In this document: in pieces, positions 32,853 through 39,750 of the stretch
Layout of the letters: each line of letters starts with the position of its first letter
Position numbering within the stretch: position 1 is the stretch's first letter
NCBI GenBank assembly: GCA_016841425.1
Contig: JAENZE010000010.1
Location: 1 to 64,000, forward strand
From: Syntrophomonas sp.
Lineage (GTDB): Bacteria > Bacillota > Syntrophomonadia > Syntrophomonadales > Syntrophomonadaceae
Length of the DNA stretch: 64,000 nt
Direction of reading: 5' to 3'
Program-made: the position numbers and the translations under genes
The notes under the pieces: model-generated
Seen by the model: only the letters and a program-made list of their open reading frames with translations
Database searches by the model: none
What the model was told of the DNA's origin: nothing

Positions 32853-32880
32853 GAAGCGGTCTTATAGCTAAGACCGCTTC
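32853..32880 (+). terminator. spoVT terminator, first copy (T1)
   Basis: GAAGCGGTCTTA and TAAGACCGCTTC form a long stem around a short loop at 32853-32880; no U-run follows (AACCATAAAT). The sequence recurs almost exactly at 33022-33048. Confidence 0.75.
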
Positions 32881-32902
32881 AACCATAAATAGCAAGGTGA
32901 CA

Positions 32903-33019
32903 GGCCGATGACAAGAGTGAAAACCAAGGCATGAAATCATTCCGCGATGGAGGCGTACTTAAGAACGTCGATTGAGCGGGCTGATCTAACAACGCAGGGA
33001 TTCGCTTTTATCATCGGCC
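32903..33019 (+). ncRNA. Structured repeat element, copy B (unknown RNA)
   Basis: A second copy of the element at 27682. GGCCGATGACAA... (from 32903) pairs with ...TTTTATCATCGGCC (to 33019) over about 19 positions with one C-A mismatch and two G-U pairs. AAGGCATGA at 32926-32934, CCGC-GATGGAG, the GCGT/ACGT hairpin and GATTGAG-CGGG follow in the same order as in copy A. Relative to copy A one stem pair has changed from A-U to G-C and another from G-C to A-U, i.e. compensatory. It is flanked by two copies of the spoVT terminator. Confidence 0.7.
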
Positions 33020-33021
33020 TT

Positions 33022-33053
33022 AAGCGGTCTTAATAGCTAAGATCGCTGTTTTT
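33022..33053 (+). terminator. spoVT terminator, second copy (T2)
   Basis: AAGCGGTCTTAATAGCTAAG then ATCGCTG and TTTTTG. It is nearly identical to T1 with one inserted and two altered bases, and here the U-run is present. Confidence 0.8.
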
Positions 33054-33305
33054 GTGAAAATTTATTACTGCCGTCTGGGGAAAAGTAATACAATGTATAA
33101 GAAAAGCCCTGATTTTACTGGGAAATAATAAGGTGCGGAAATATTGCGGAATATCCTGATATACTCTCATGAAAATAGTGCAAGGGTGATTTAGCAGGGT
33201 AATCAAATATAACCTTGCATGCATACCATGCAATTATATTATGGGGGTAAGCAGCAGGTAAATCATTGTGATATAATATATTTCATTATAGCGGGGAGGA
33301 AAGAT

Positions 33306-34853
33306 ATGGATAAAGGGCAGAGCTTTCTCCGGGGGGCGGTGGTGTTAAGTATTGCCGGTGCCATAAGTAAAATTTTGGGAGCCATATACCGTATACCACT
33401 GGCCAGGCTTCTGGGGGGGGAAGGTATGGGCTTATACCAGATGGCTTATCCCATATATACTACCATTCTGGCTCTGGCTACTGCAGGAGTACCAGTTGCT
33501 ATTTCGGTCCTGGTATCCAGAAAAGAGACTTCTGGATATAAGGGTGATAGCCTCAAGATCTTGCGGGTATCGCTTTTGATACTGTTCTTATTCGGTGCAT
33601 TTTTGACCATATTAGTGATGCAATCGGCCGGATTTATTGCTACCAATATATTAAAAGATCCTCGAGCCTATTATCCCATTATGGCCGTTGCCCCGGCTAT
33701 ACTGTTATCTGGATTAATGTCTGTATACAGGGGATATTTCCAGGGGCATCAGTCGATGGTTCCCACTGCCGTGTCACAGGTAGTTGAACAGCTATTTCGC
33801 GTAAGTGCGGTGTTGCTATTAGCTTTTTATCTGTTTCCCCGGGGTTTGGCATACTCGGCGGCCGGGGCTACTTTCGGAGCAGTAGTAGGAGGAATAGCAG
33901 GTCTAATAGTTTTAATGATATTTTATTGGCGATTCCAGGGAAAAGAAAAAGAAACAGCCCCTTTACTTTACAGCGGAAGCTCATCCATGGAACTGGCTAA
34001 AGAAATGGTAACCCTGGCGATTCCAGTCTCTTTCGGTGCGGTGGTATTGCCTCTGGTGCAGATGCTGGACGCGGTTATCGTGCCGGGCAGGTTAATGGCC
34101 CTAAACTATACCACCTCGCAGGCAACTGCGCTCTATGGACAGTTATCTGGCATGGCGGCGGTACTAATAAGTCTGCCTACCATATTCACCATAGCTATAG
34201 CTACCAGCCTGGTTCCGGCTGTGTCTGAAGCTCTTACCAGGGGAGATACTAATTTATTAAGAGATAGAATTAATTATGGGATTCGGGCTGGCATGATCAT
34301 ATCCCTGCCCTGTGCAGCAGGATTATTTACCCTGGCTTTTCCTATCTGTGATCTCTTGTATGCGACTCCAGAAGCCGGTATACCTCTTGAGCCACTTGCA
34401 TTTTCGTGTATTGTATTAGCTGCCTTTCAGTTATCCAGTGCAGGTTTACAGGGAATTGGAAGGCCGGAAATAGCCATGAGGAATTTAATTGTGACCGGTA
34501 TATTAAAAGTAATATTAAATTACAGTCTTACCAGTGTGCCCCATCTAAATATACAAGGTGCGGCTATCGGTACCGTAACTGCTTTCTTAGTGGGATCAAT
34601 GCTTAATATGATTTACCTAAAAAAATTAACGGGTATAAAATATGAGATTAAGCGCCTTTTAAAAGTATCTATGGTTACTCTGATAATGGGTATAGCTGTT
34701 AAAATGGTATTTGGTGCGCTGGTAGGAATAGATATTAACTCTCACATAGCAACTCTTTTGGCTATTACAGCCGGGGTTGGCATTTATGGCATACTTCTCA
34801 TCTTATTAAAAGAATTTGATATAAAAATGATTAAGAGAATGACCCGGGTATAA
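33306..34853 (+). CDS. spoVB: SpoVB-like MOP-superfamily flippase
   Basis: A 515-residue polytopic membrane protein of the MOP/MATE-like polysaccharide exporter family. SpoVB in B. subtilis is needed for spore cortex synthesis and is considered a lipid-linked precursor flippase. About 14 hydrophobic segments are present, beginning FLRGAVVLSIAGAISKILGA and the conserved RIPLARLLGGEGMGLYQMAY (about 29-48). The ATG at 33306 follows GGGGAGGA; the frame is open upstream to 33219 but that part has no family similarity. It lies between spoVT and mazG as in B. subtilis. Confidence 0.93.
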   Translation: MDKGQSFLRGAVVLSIAGAISKILGAIYRIPLARLLGGEGMGLYQMAYPIYTTILALATAGVPVAISVLVSRKETSGYKGDSLKILRVSLLILFLFGAFLTILVMQSAGFIATNILKDPRAYYPIMAVAPAILLSGLMSVYRGYFQGHQSMVPTAVSQVVEQLFRVSAVLLLAFYLFPRGLAYSAAGATFGAVVGGIAGLIVLMIFYWRFQGKEKETAPLLYSGSSSMELAKEMVTLAIPVSFGAVVLPLVQMLDAVIVPGRLMALNYTTSQATALYGQLSGMAAVLISLPTIFTIAIATSLVPAVSEALTRGDTNLLRDRINYGIRAGMIISLPCAAGLFTLAFPICDLLYATPEAGIPLEPLAFSCIVLAAFQLSSAGLQGIGRPEIAMRNLIVTGILKVILNYSLTSVPHLNIQGAAIGTVTAFLVGSMLNMIYLKKLTGIKYEIKRLLKVSMVTLIMGIAVKMVFGALVGIDINSHIATLLAITAGVGIYGILLILLKEFDIKMIKRMTRV

Positions 34854-34893
34854 TTAAGCAATCAGGGTCTGTAGAAAGGAGTTAATACAGGAG

Positions 34894-35661
34894 ATGGACA
34901 GCAATACTAAGGAGATAGATCAGCTTATTATGATAATGGACAAACTGCTCAGTCCGCAGGGATGCCCCTGGGATAGAGAACAGACCCATGAATCTCTAAC
35001 CAGATATTTGATTGAAGAGAGTTATGAAGTTGTTGAGGCTGTCAAAAACCATTCCATGGAAGATTTGCAGGAAGAATTAGGAGACGTACTATTGCAGGTG
35101 GTTTTTCATGCCGCTTTGGCTGAGAGAGCAGGCCATTTCAGTTTTGCTGATGTGGTTAATACGGTGAGCAATAAGATGATAGAGAGGCATCCACATGTAT
35201 TTGCATCTATGAATCTAGAGTCCAGCGAAGAGGTTATGAACCACTGGGAGAGTTTTAAACGTCAGAAGGGCAAGAAGACAGTACTGGCAGGCATACCCGC
35301 CATGTTGCCGGCTTTGATGAGAGCTGAAAAGCTGCAGGAAAAGGCAGCTCGAGTAGGGTTTGACTGGCCTTCCCCGGAAGGAGCCATCGAAAAGTTTAAG
35401 GAGGAAATAGAGGAGTTTAACAATGCAGAAAACCATAGCGACCAGGCAGAGGAAATGGGGGATCTTTTGTTTGCTATGGTAAATGTGGCGAGATTAAGTA
35501 ATATTGAGCCGGAGCAGGCTTTACAATCAGCTAACGATAAGTTTATACGCCGATTCAATTATATTGAAGAAGAAATCAAGGCCAGTGGAGGTATCATGGG
35601 CCAATTAGACCTGAGAACCATGGATACTTTATGGGATCAAGCCAAGTCCAAGGGCCTTTAG
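34894..35661 (+). CDS. mazG: Nucleoside triphosphate pyrophosphohydrolase MazG
   Basis: Hydrolyses NTPs to NMP and PPi. 255 residues with two tandem MazG domains: the first holds CPWDREQTHESLTRYLIEESYE (E residues coordinate Mg; about 24-45) and EELGDVLLQVVFHA (about 57-70), the second WPSPEGAIEKFKEEIEE and EEMGDLLFAMVNVARL. It lacks the N-terminal tetrapyrrole-methylase domain that fused YabN of B. subtilis carries. ATG at 34894 after AAAGGAG. Confidence 0.95.
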   Translation: MDSNTKEIDQLIMIMDKLLSPQGCPWDREQTHESLTRYLIEESYEVVEAVKNHSMEDLQEELGDVLLQVVFHAALAERAGHFSFADVVNTVSNKMIERHPHVFASMNLESSEEVMNHWESFKRQKGKKTVLAGIPAMLPALMRAEKLQEKAARVGFDWPSPEGAIEKFKEEIEEFNNAENHSDQAEEMGDLLFAMVNVARLSNIEPEQALQSANDKFIRRFNYIEEEIKASGGIMGQLDLRTMDTLWDQAKSKGL

Positions 35662-35766
35662 GTTAGATAAATACGGCTAATAAGGCAATATTTTCTTGCC
35701 GATAAGCAGGAAAATTCAGGATAACAGCGAATAGCCATATTATAAAAGTTGAAGGAGGGATAGTTT

Positions 35767-36039
35767 TTGAACAAGACAGACCTGATAAGTGAAGTAGCGG
35801 TCAGAACAGGAATGACCAAAAAAGATGTTGAAAAAGTTGTGAATGCGTTTTTCTCGACCATAGAAGGCACTTTAAAAACTGGTGATAAAGTTCAGCTAAT
35901 TGGTTTTGGAACATTCGAAGTTAGAAATAGACAGGCAAGGAAAGGCCGGAACCCGCAAACGGGAGAAGAGATAAGCATTCCCGCTGCAAGAGTCCCAGCT
36001 TTTAAGGCTGGTAAAGCACTAAAAGATGCCGTAGATTAA
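35767..36039 (+). CDS. hup: HU-family DNA-binding protein
   Basis: A 90-residue nucleoid protein. N-terminal helices ([20 protein letters not shown]), the beta-arm region with [21 protein letters not shown] and the invariant Pro in the arm tip (about residue 63), and the closing helix [15 protein letters not shown] start at 35767 with AAGGAGGGA upstream. The stop is one base before the rqcP ATG. Confidence 0.96.
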   Translation: MNKTDLISEVAVRTGMTKKDVEKVVNAFFSTIEGTLKTGDKVQLIGFGTFEVRNRQARKGRNPQTGEEISIPAARVPAFKAGKALKDAVD

Positions 36040-36040
36040 A

Positions 36041-36283
36041 ATGAGACTGGACAAGTTTCTGAAAGTATCCAGAATTATAAAACGGAGAACAGTGGCCAAA
36101 GATTTCGCAGAACATGATAGAGTAATGATTAATGATAGACTTGCCAAGCCTTCCACCATCATCAAAAAAGGAGATATCATTACTATTTTCATAGGGCAGC
36201 GCAAGACAGTAGTTGAGGTACTTGAGATCAAAGATAATGTTAAGGCTGGTGAAGCGAAAAATTTGTATCGTATCCTGGAATAA
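36041..36283 (+). CDS. rqcP: S4-domain protein RqcP (YabO)
   Basis: An 80-residue S4 RNA-binding protein of the HSP15/YabO group; in B. subtilis RqcP works with RqcH in alanine tailing of stalled chains on 50S subunits. MRLDKFLKVSRIIKRRTVAK is the S4 helix pair. The ATG lies one base after the hup stop and has no separate ribosome-binding site, so translation depends on coupling to hup. Confidence 0.9.
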   Translation: MRLDKFLKVSRIIKRRTVAKDFAEHDRVMINDRLAKPSTIIKKGDIITIFIGQRKTVVEVLEIKDNVKAGEAKNLYRILE

Positions 36284-36321
36284 GAATCATCTTACCGCTA
36301 GAGTATTTCCAGATCGAAAAT

Positions 36322-36359
36322 AAACCCGTTTTTAGGCTGAAAAGTCCAAAAGCGGGTTT
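36322..36359 (+). terminator. Terminator after rqcP
   Basis: AAACCCG (36322-36328) pairs with CGGGTTT (36353-36359); a T-rich tail GTGTTTTCTTT follows. The loop is about 24 nt. Confidence 0.7.
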
Positions 36360-36384
36360 GTGTTTTCTTTAGGCATAAACAAGT

Positions 36385-36426
36385 ACCTGTAAAGCATATT
36401 TTTAATTAGCTAATCTTATACAGGTG
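36385..36426 (+). promoter_or_regulatory. Putative promoter/operator of yabP-yabQ
   Basis: ACCTGTA at the left and TACAGGT at the right form an inverted repeat spanning the putative promoter. Within it GCATATT (36394-36400) and TATACAGG (36417-36424) resemble sigma-E -35 and -10 elements, but the 16-bp spacing is longer than the usual 14. yabP/yabQ are sigma-E genes in B. subtilis, which supports but does not prove this. Confidence 0.4.
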
Positions 36427-36467
36427 ATAAATATTTACAGCCTGAAAAAACGAGTGGAGGAGATAAA

Positions 36468-36737
36468 ATGTCCGAACATTCTCTTGTGTTATTAGATCGA
36501 AAGACACTGGAAATATCAGGTGTGGAGAACGTTAACACTTTCGATGAAGAGGAGATCATCCTGGAAACCTTAATGGGTTACCTGTACGTGCTGGGAGAGC
36601 AGCTGCACGTCAGCATGTTGAACTTGGATCAAGGAAAAGTAGTAGTAGAGGGTAATATCATCAATATGGAGTACAAACGAGAAGGCAAAGACATAAAATC
36701 CAGAGGCAAAAACATACTCTCCAGATTATTGAAGTAA
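36468..36737 (+). CDS. yabP: Sporulation protein YabP
   Basis: An 89-residue YabP/YqfC-family protein (HSLVLLDRKTLEISGVENVNTFDEEEI), beta-rich, with the family core GYLYVLGEQLHVSMLNLDQG. YabP is produced in the mother cell and is involved in spore formation. ATG at 36468 after GGAGGAG. It is followed 44 bp later by yabQ. Confidence 0.9.
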   Translation: MSEHSLVLLDRKTLEISGVENVNTFDEEEIILETLMGYLYVLGEQLHVSMLNLDQGKVVVEGNIINMEYKREGKDIKSRGKNILSRLLK

Positions 36738-36781
36738 GCAAGAGGGTCCACTGTACCGGGAATTTAATTAGGAGGAGCATT

Positions 36782-37213
36782 TTGCCAGGTATAATCTTTC
36801 AGTTAGAAGCATTCTTTCTCACCATGATCTTGGGGTTATGCAGCGGGGTCATTTTGCATTATTATCAAATATTGATAAGGAACGCCAGGGTACCAAGGTT
36901 TTACCTGTATGTATCAGATCTAATATTCTGGGTTCTGATGGTCATAGTAGTATTTATAGGTATGTTATATATAAATCAGGGTGAGATGCGGTCTTATGTA
37001 TTAATAGCATTGATAATAGGGGGGCTAATATATTTTAAAACTCTTTCCGCGATCTGTGCAAAATCTCTTCGAAAACTTGCAGATGGCACGATAGCTGCGG
37101 TTAAGATGCTGACTAAAGTAGTTTACTATTATCCACGAGAGATCATATATAGGATAAAAAAAATGGTGGTAATTCACCGGGGTCAAGACGATGAGCAAAA
37201 TGAAGAAAAATAA
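36782..37213 (+). CDS. yabQ: Spore cortex protein YabQ
   Basis: A 143-residue membrane protein required for cortex formation in B. subtilis. Four to five hydrophobic segments: about 8-24, 42-62 and 70-88 are clear; the C-terminus is basic and hydrophilic. TTG start at 36782 with AGGAGGAGC just upstream. Membrane pattern and position after yabP identify it better than any motif. Confidence 0.88.
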   Translation: MPGIIFQLEAFFLTMILGLCSGVILHYYQILIRNARVPRFYLYVSDLIFWVLMVIVVFIGMLYINQGEMRSYVLIALIIGGLIYFKTLSAICAKSLRKLADGTIAAVKMLTKVVYYYPREIIYRIKKMVVIHRGQDDEQNEEK

Positions 37214-37312
37214 TTAGAGCTTTTTGAAGGGTTTTAAATTATACTTATAGAACAAATAAGTACTTAATCTATCTACAAAATGTATATAATATGTGGATGA
37301 GGCCCGGGTGTT

Positions 37313-37552
37313 ATGAGAATAGAAATTCGCGGTGCAGAAAAATTGAGTTTTAGAGAAAAGCAGGCGGTAGTGCTAAAGGAATCCGGAAAAACTACCGGTG
37401 AAATTTCTTCCATGCTCAACCTGAGTCCGGGCACGGTTTCCACTATGCTTAATAGGGCACGTTCCAAAGGGTATGAAGTAGTTATTGTTATACCCGGTAG
37501 TGTACTTGGGATTCTATCAGGTGAGGACGATGCTGATGAAGAAAAGAGATGA
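37313..37552 (+). CDS. Small HTH protein (sigma region 4-like)
   Basis: A 79-residue protein between yabQ and divIC, a slot without such a gene in B. subtilis. Residues about 11-53 (FREKQAVVLKESGKTTGEIS...GTVSTMLNRARSKGY) form a helix-turn-helix very like sigma-70 region 4.2 or LuxR-type domains. The tail is hydrophobic (VVIVIPGSVLGIL) and then acidic. ATG at 37313 has no strong ribosome-binding site. The 3' end overlaps divIC by 17 bp, implying coupling. TATAAT occurs upstream at about 37286, without a good -35. Confidence 0.65.
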   Translation: MRIEIRGAEKLSFREKQAVVLKESGKTTGEISSMLNLSPGTVSTMLNRARSKGYEVVIVIPGSVLGILSGEDDADEEKR

Positions 37553-37844
37553 GAAAAAACCGGTTATAAGAATGTTTCTCCTGGGCTTAGTTGCTTTGTC
37601 TTTGCTGCTCACTATCGTACCTCGCGCTAAAACCGTATACGATTTAAATAAACAGAAGGCTAATTTGGAACAACAGAAAGATGAACTGACCCAACAGAAT
37701 GCACAGTTAATTGAAACTATGAAAAACGTAAACAGCCCGGAAAACATAGAAAAGATTGCCCGGGAACAACTGGGATTGGTAAAAAAAGGAGAGACGGTAA
37801 TTATCCCTATGTTACCTGATGAATCTTCGCCCGCTGCTCAATAA
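37536..37844 (+). CDS. divIC: Septum-formation initiator DivIC/FtsB-like
   Basis: A bitopic cell-division protein of about 102 residues: short basic N-terminus, one transmembrane helix (about 13-30), a long coiled coil (LNKQKANLEQQKDELTQQNA) and ARE-QLGLVKKGE, the DivIC/FtsB signature. The ATG at 37536 is chosen, 9 bases after GGTGAGG; the ATG at 37530 is also possible. Its position before the S1-domain gene matches B. subtilis. Confidence 0.9.
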   Translation: MKKRDEKKPVIRMFLLGLVALSLLLTIVPRAKTVYDLNKQKANLEQQKDELTQQNAQLIETMKNVNSPENIEKIAREQLGLVKKGETVIIPMLPDESSPAAQ

Positions 37845-37924
37845 TGTTAGCGATAAATATTGACTAGCAGAGCTCCATCTAATAAAATTAACCTATCAGA
37901 CAATTGAGGAGGACTTTTATTTCT

Positions 37925-38377
37925 ATGCCTACAGAACAAGCGAATATTGTACCGGGAGAGATTGTAGACGGGAAAGTGCAGGGCATAACGAATTTCGGAG
38001 CATTTATTGAGTTGTCCGGAGGAGTCGTAGGACTCGTTCATATTTCAGAGATTGCGGATACTTATGTCAAGGATGTCAGGGACTTTATTCAGGTAGGAGA
38101 TCAAGTTAAAGTAAAAGTCCTGAATGTATCGGGTAATAAAATTGGTTTATCTATGAAGCAGGCAGTGTCCTCCAAACCAGCAGAAGTTAAGCCAGATCGA
38201 GTCAGGAGGCCCAACCCTAATCCCGGTAGGAGAAATGCTTATGGACAGGATCATCGAGTTAAAAATGAACCCATAAGCCTGGATGATAAAATCACGAAAT
38301 TTCTAAAAGAAAGTGATGAGAGAATGCAGCCCATCAAAAACCGGATGGAGCAGAAGAAACGAAGAAATAATCCATAA
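37925..38377 (+). CDS. S1 RNA-binding domain protein (YabR-like)
   Basis: A 150-residue protein with one S1 OB-fold at residues about 8-78 (GEIVDGKVQGITNFGAFIEL, GLVHISEIA, GDQVKVKVLNV), then a basic, Pro/Arg-rich, probably disordered tail. ATG at 37925 after GAGGAGG. It matches YabR, which follows divIC in B. subtilis. RNA target is unknown. Confidence 0.88.
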   Translation: MPTEQANIVPGEIVDGKVQGITNFGAFIELSGGVVGLVHISEIADTYVKDVRDFIQVGDQVKVKVLNVSGNKIGLSMKQAVSSKPAEVKPDRVRRPNPNPGRRNAYGQDHRVKNEPISLDDKITKFLKESDERMQPIKNRMEQKKRRNNP

Positions 38378-38394
38378 GAAATAAGAAAAAGGAG

Positions 38395-38420
38395 AGCACT
38401 TCCATAGAAGTGCTTTTTTA
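38395..38420 (+). terminator. Terminator after S1-domain gene
   Basis: AGCACTTC-CATA-GAAGTGCT followed by TTTTTTATT: a compact 8-bp stem with tetraloop. Confidence 0.9.
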
Positions 38421-38516
38421 TTGGGCCGAGACGGTATAGCAGATTGCCTCGGGGGAGGAGATAAGAATAATGGCTGTTTGAAAACCCCGAGATCATATTA
38501 GGAGCGTGGACGAGAA

Positions 38517-39404
38517 TTGAAATTTGCTGCAATAGATATTGGAACTAATTCATGTCGGCTATTAATTGCAGATATAAACCAAAACCAGTGTTTGACCCCG
38601 TTAAAAAGAGGTCTAATACAAACCAGACTTGGTCAGGGTTTGACTTCGAAAGGCAAAATAAGCGATGATGCTGCTAACAGAGCTGCAGTATCTTTAAATC
38701 AATTTGCAGATATTATTGCTCAATATCAGGTAACTGCAATGAGGGCAGTGGCTACCAGTGCGGTAAGGGAAGCTAGCAACCAGAAGGAATTTTTACAGAC
38801 CATGCTGCGGTATTTTCCAAGGCCTATCGACATTATCGATGGGGAGCAGGAAGCATTATTAACTTACCAGGGAGTCAAACATGGATTGAAGATGAAGCAG
38901 TGTCCCGTAGTTGTTGACCCCGGGGGGGGCAGTACAGAGATTATACTGGACAATGAACCCGCGTATATCAAATCACTTCCTCTGGGAGCGGTTAGAGCAA
39001 CCGATAGCCACATGAGCCAGAGGGATATGGAAAAGATTTTGATAGAAGGCATGGGAGATATAGATAAATTGCTGGGTCATCCACTGGTTTTTGTGGGAGG
39101 TACAGCTACCAGTCTGGCTGCTATGAAATTGGAAATGAGAACATACATGCCTGAATTAATACATGGACAGACCTTGACTATAAGTGAAGTTCAGCAGTTG
39201 TGTGACAGGTTATTCGCAGCCAGTCTAGAACAGAGGAAGAGTATTCCCGGGCTGCAGCCAGAAAGAGCGGATATTTTGCCCCAGGGAGCACGGATTATTT
39301 CTTTGATCATGTCCTTTTTGGGAGCGAAAGAGATGATAGTAAGCGAAAGTGATTTGCTGGAGGGAATAATCTGGGATCTTTATGAAAGAAACCACTCGAA
39401 GTAA
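38517..39404 (+). CDS. Exopolyphosphatase / pppGpp phosphohydrolase family
   Basis: A 295-residue Ppx/GppA-family protein of the ASKHA fold. Phosphate-1 motif AAIDIGTNSCRLLIAD (about 3-18), VDPGGGSTEI (about 137-146) and FVGGTATSLAAM (about 190-201) are present. It corresponds to the short (~300-residue) core form without the C-terminal HD-like domain. TTG start at 38517 with TAGGAG 12 bases upstream. Polyphosphate and pppGpp activities cannot be separated from sequence alone. Confidence 0.88.
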   Translation: MKFAAIDIGTNSCRLLIADINQNQCLTPLKRGLIQTRLGQGLTSKGKISDDAANRAAVSLNQFADIIAQYQVTAMRAVATSAVREASNQKEFLQTMLRYFPRPIDIIDGEQEALLTYQGVKHGLKMKQCPVVVDPGGGSTEIILDNEPAYIKSLPLGAVRATDSHMSQRDMEKILIEGMGDIDKLLGHPLVFVGGTATSLAAMKLEMRTYMPELIHGQTLTISEVQQLCDRLFAASLEQRKSIPGLQPERADILPQGARIISLIMSFLGAKEMIVSESDLLEGIIWDLYERNHSK

Positions 39405-39408
39405 ATCG

Positions 39409-39443
39409 CCCTGGTTAATGGAAGGCTGTTTATGTAACCAGGG
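39409..39443 (+). repeat. Hairpin after ppx-like gene
   Basis: GCCCTGGTTA and TAACCAGGGC are perfectly complementary (39408-39417 and 39435-39444 approximately). No U-run follows, so it is not a standard terminator; it could protect the transcript end. Confidence 0.55.
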
Positions 39444-39471
39444 CAGGAAATTAATAGATAAGACTATCTGG

Positions 39472-39510
39472 CTCCTTATTTCTAGTTGAAATGAGGAGTC
39501 GGTTGTTTTT
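39472..39510 (+). terminator. Terminator before spoIIE
   Basis: CTCCTTATTTC and GAAATGAGGAG pair around TAGTT, followed by TCGGTTGTTTTT. Confidence 0.7.
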
Positions 39511-39676
39511 CGGTCAAAACAAGCCCTGGATTCTAAAGTAATTTATCCCAAGTCTTAGTTATCGACACCAGGTACGGTGCACTTAGCATATATGTGTTGA
39601 ATGAGTGAAGATAGTGTTCGCTGACCCGCATTTTTATAGGATTTTGTATAAAACAAATAATCAGCCCCCACCATTA
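39511..39676. other. Upstream region of spoIIE
   Basis: About 165 bases without a gene. TATCGACA at about 39560 is the closest thing to a Spo0A box here, with a mismatch to the usual core, and is only a weak candidate. Confidence 0.3.
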
Positions 39677-39709
39677 ATGACAATTTTTACCAGCTAATGC
39701 TGATATAAT
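39677..39709 (+). promoter_or_regulatory. spoIIE promoter with 21-bp spacing
   Basis: ATGACA at 39677-39682 and a perfect TATAAT at 39704-39709 are separated by 21 bp. Stage II promoters activated by phosphorylated Spo0A in B. subtilis (spoIIE, spoIIG) use sigma-A hexamers with this abnormal spacing. Confidence 0.6.
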
Positions 39710-39750
39710 TTATGGACATCAAGCAATTGGCGATGGGGGGTATATAGACC

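Noticed and set aside
33219-33305. 29-codon N-terminal extension of SpoVB
   Set aside because: No similarity to the family and a much better start with ribosome-binding site at 33306.
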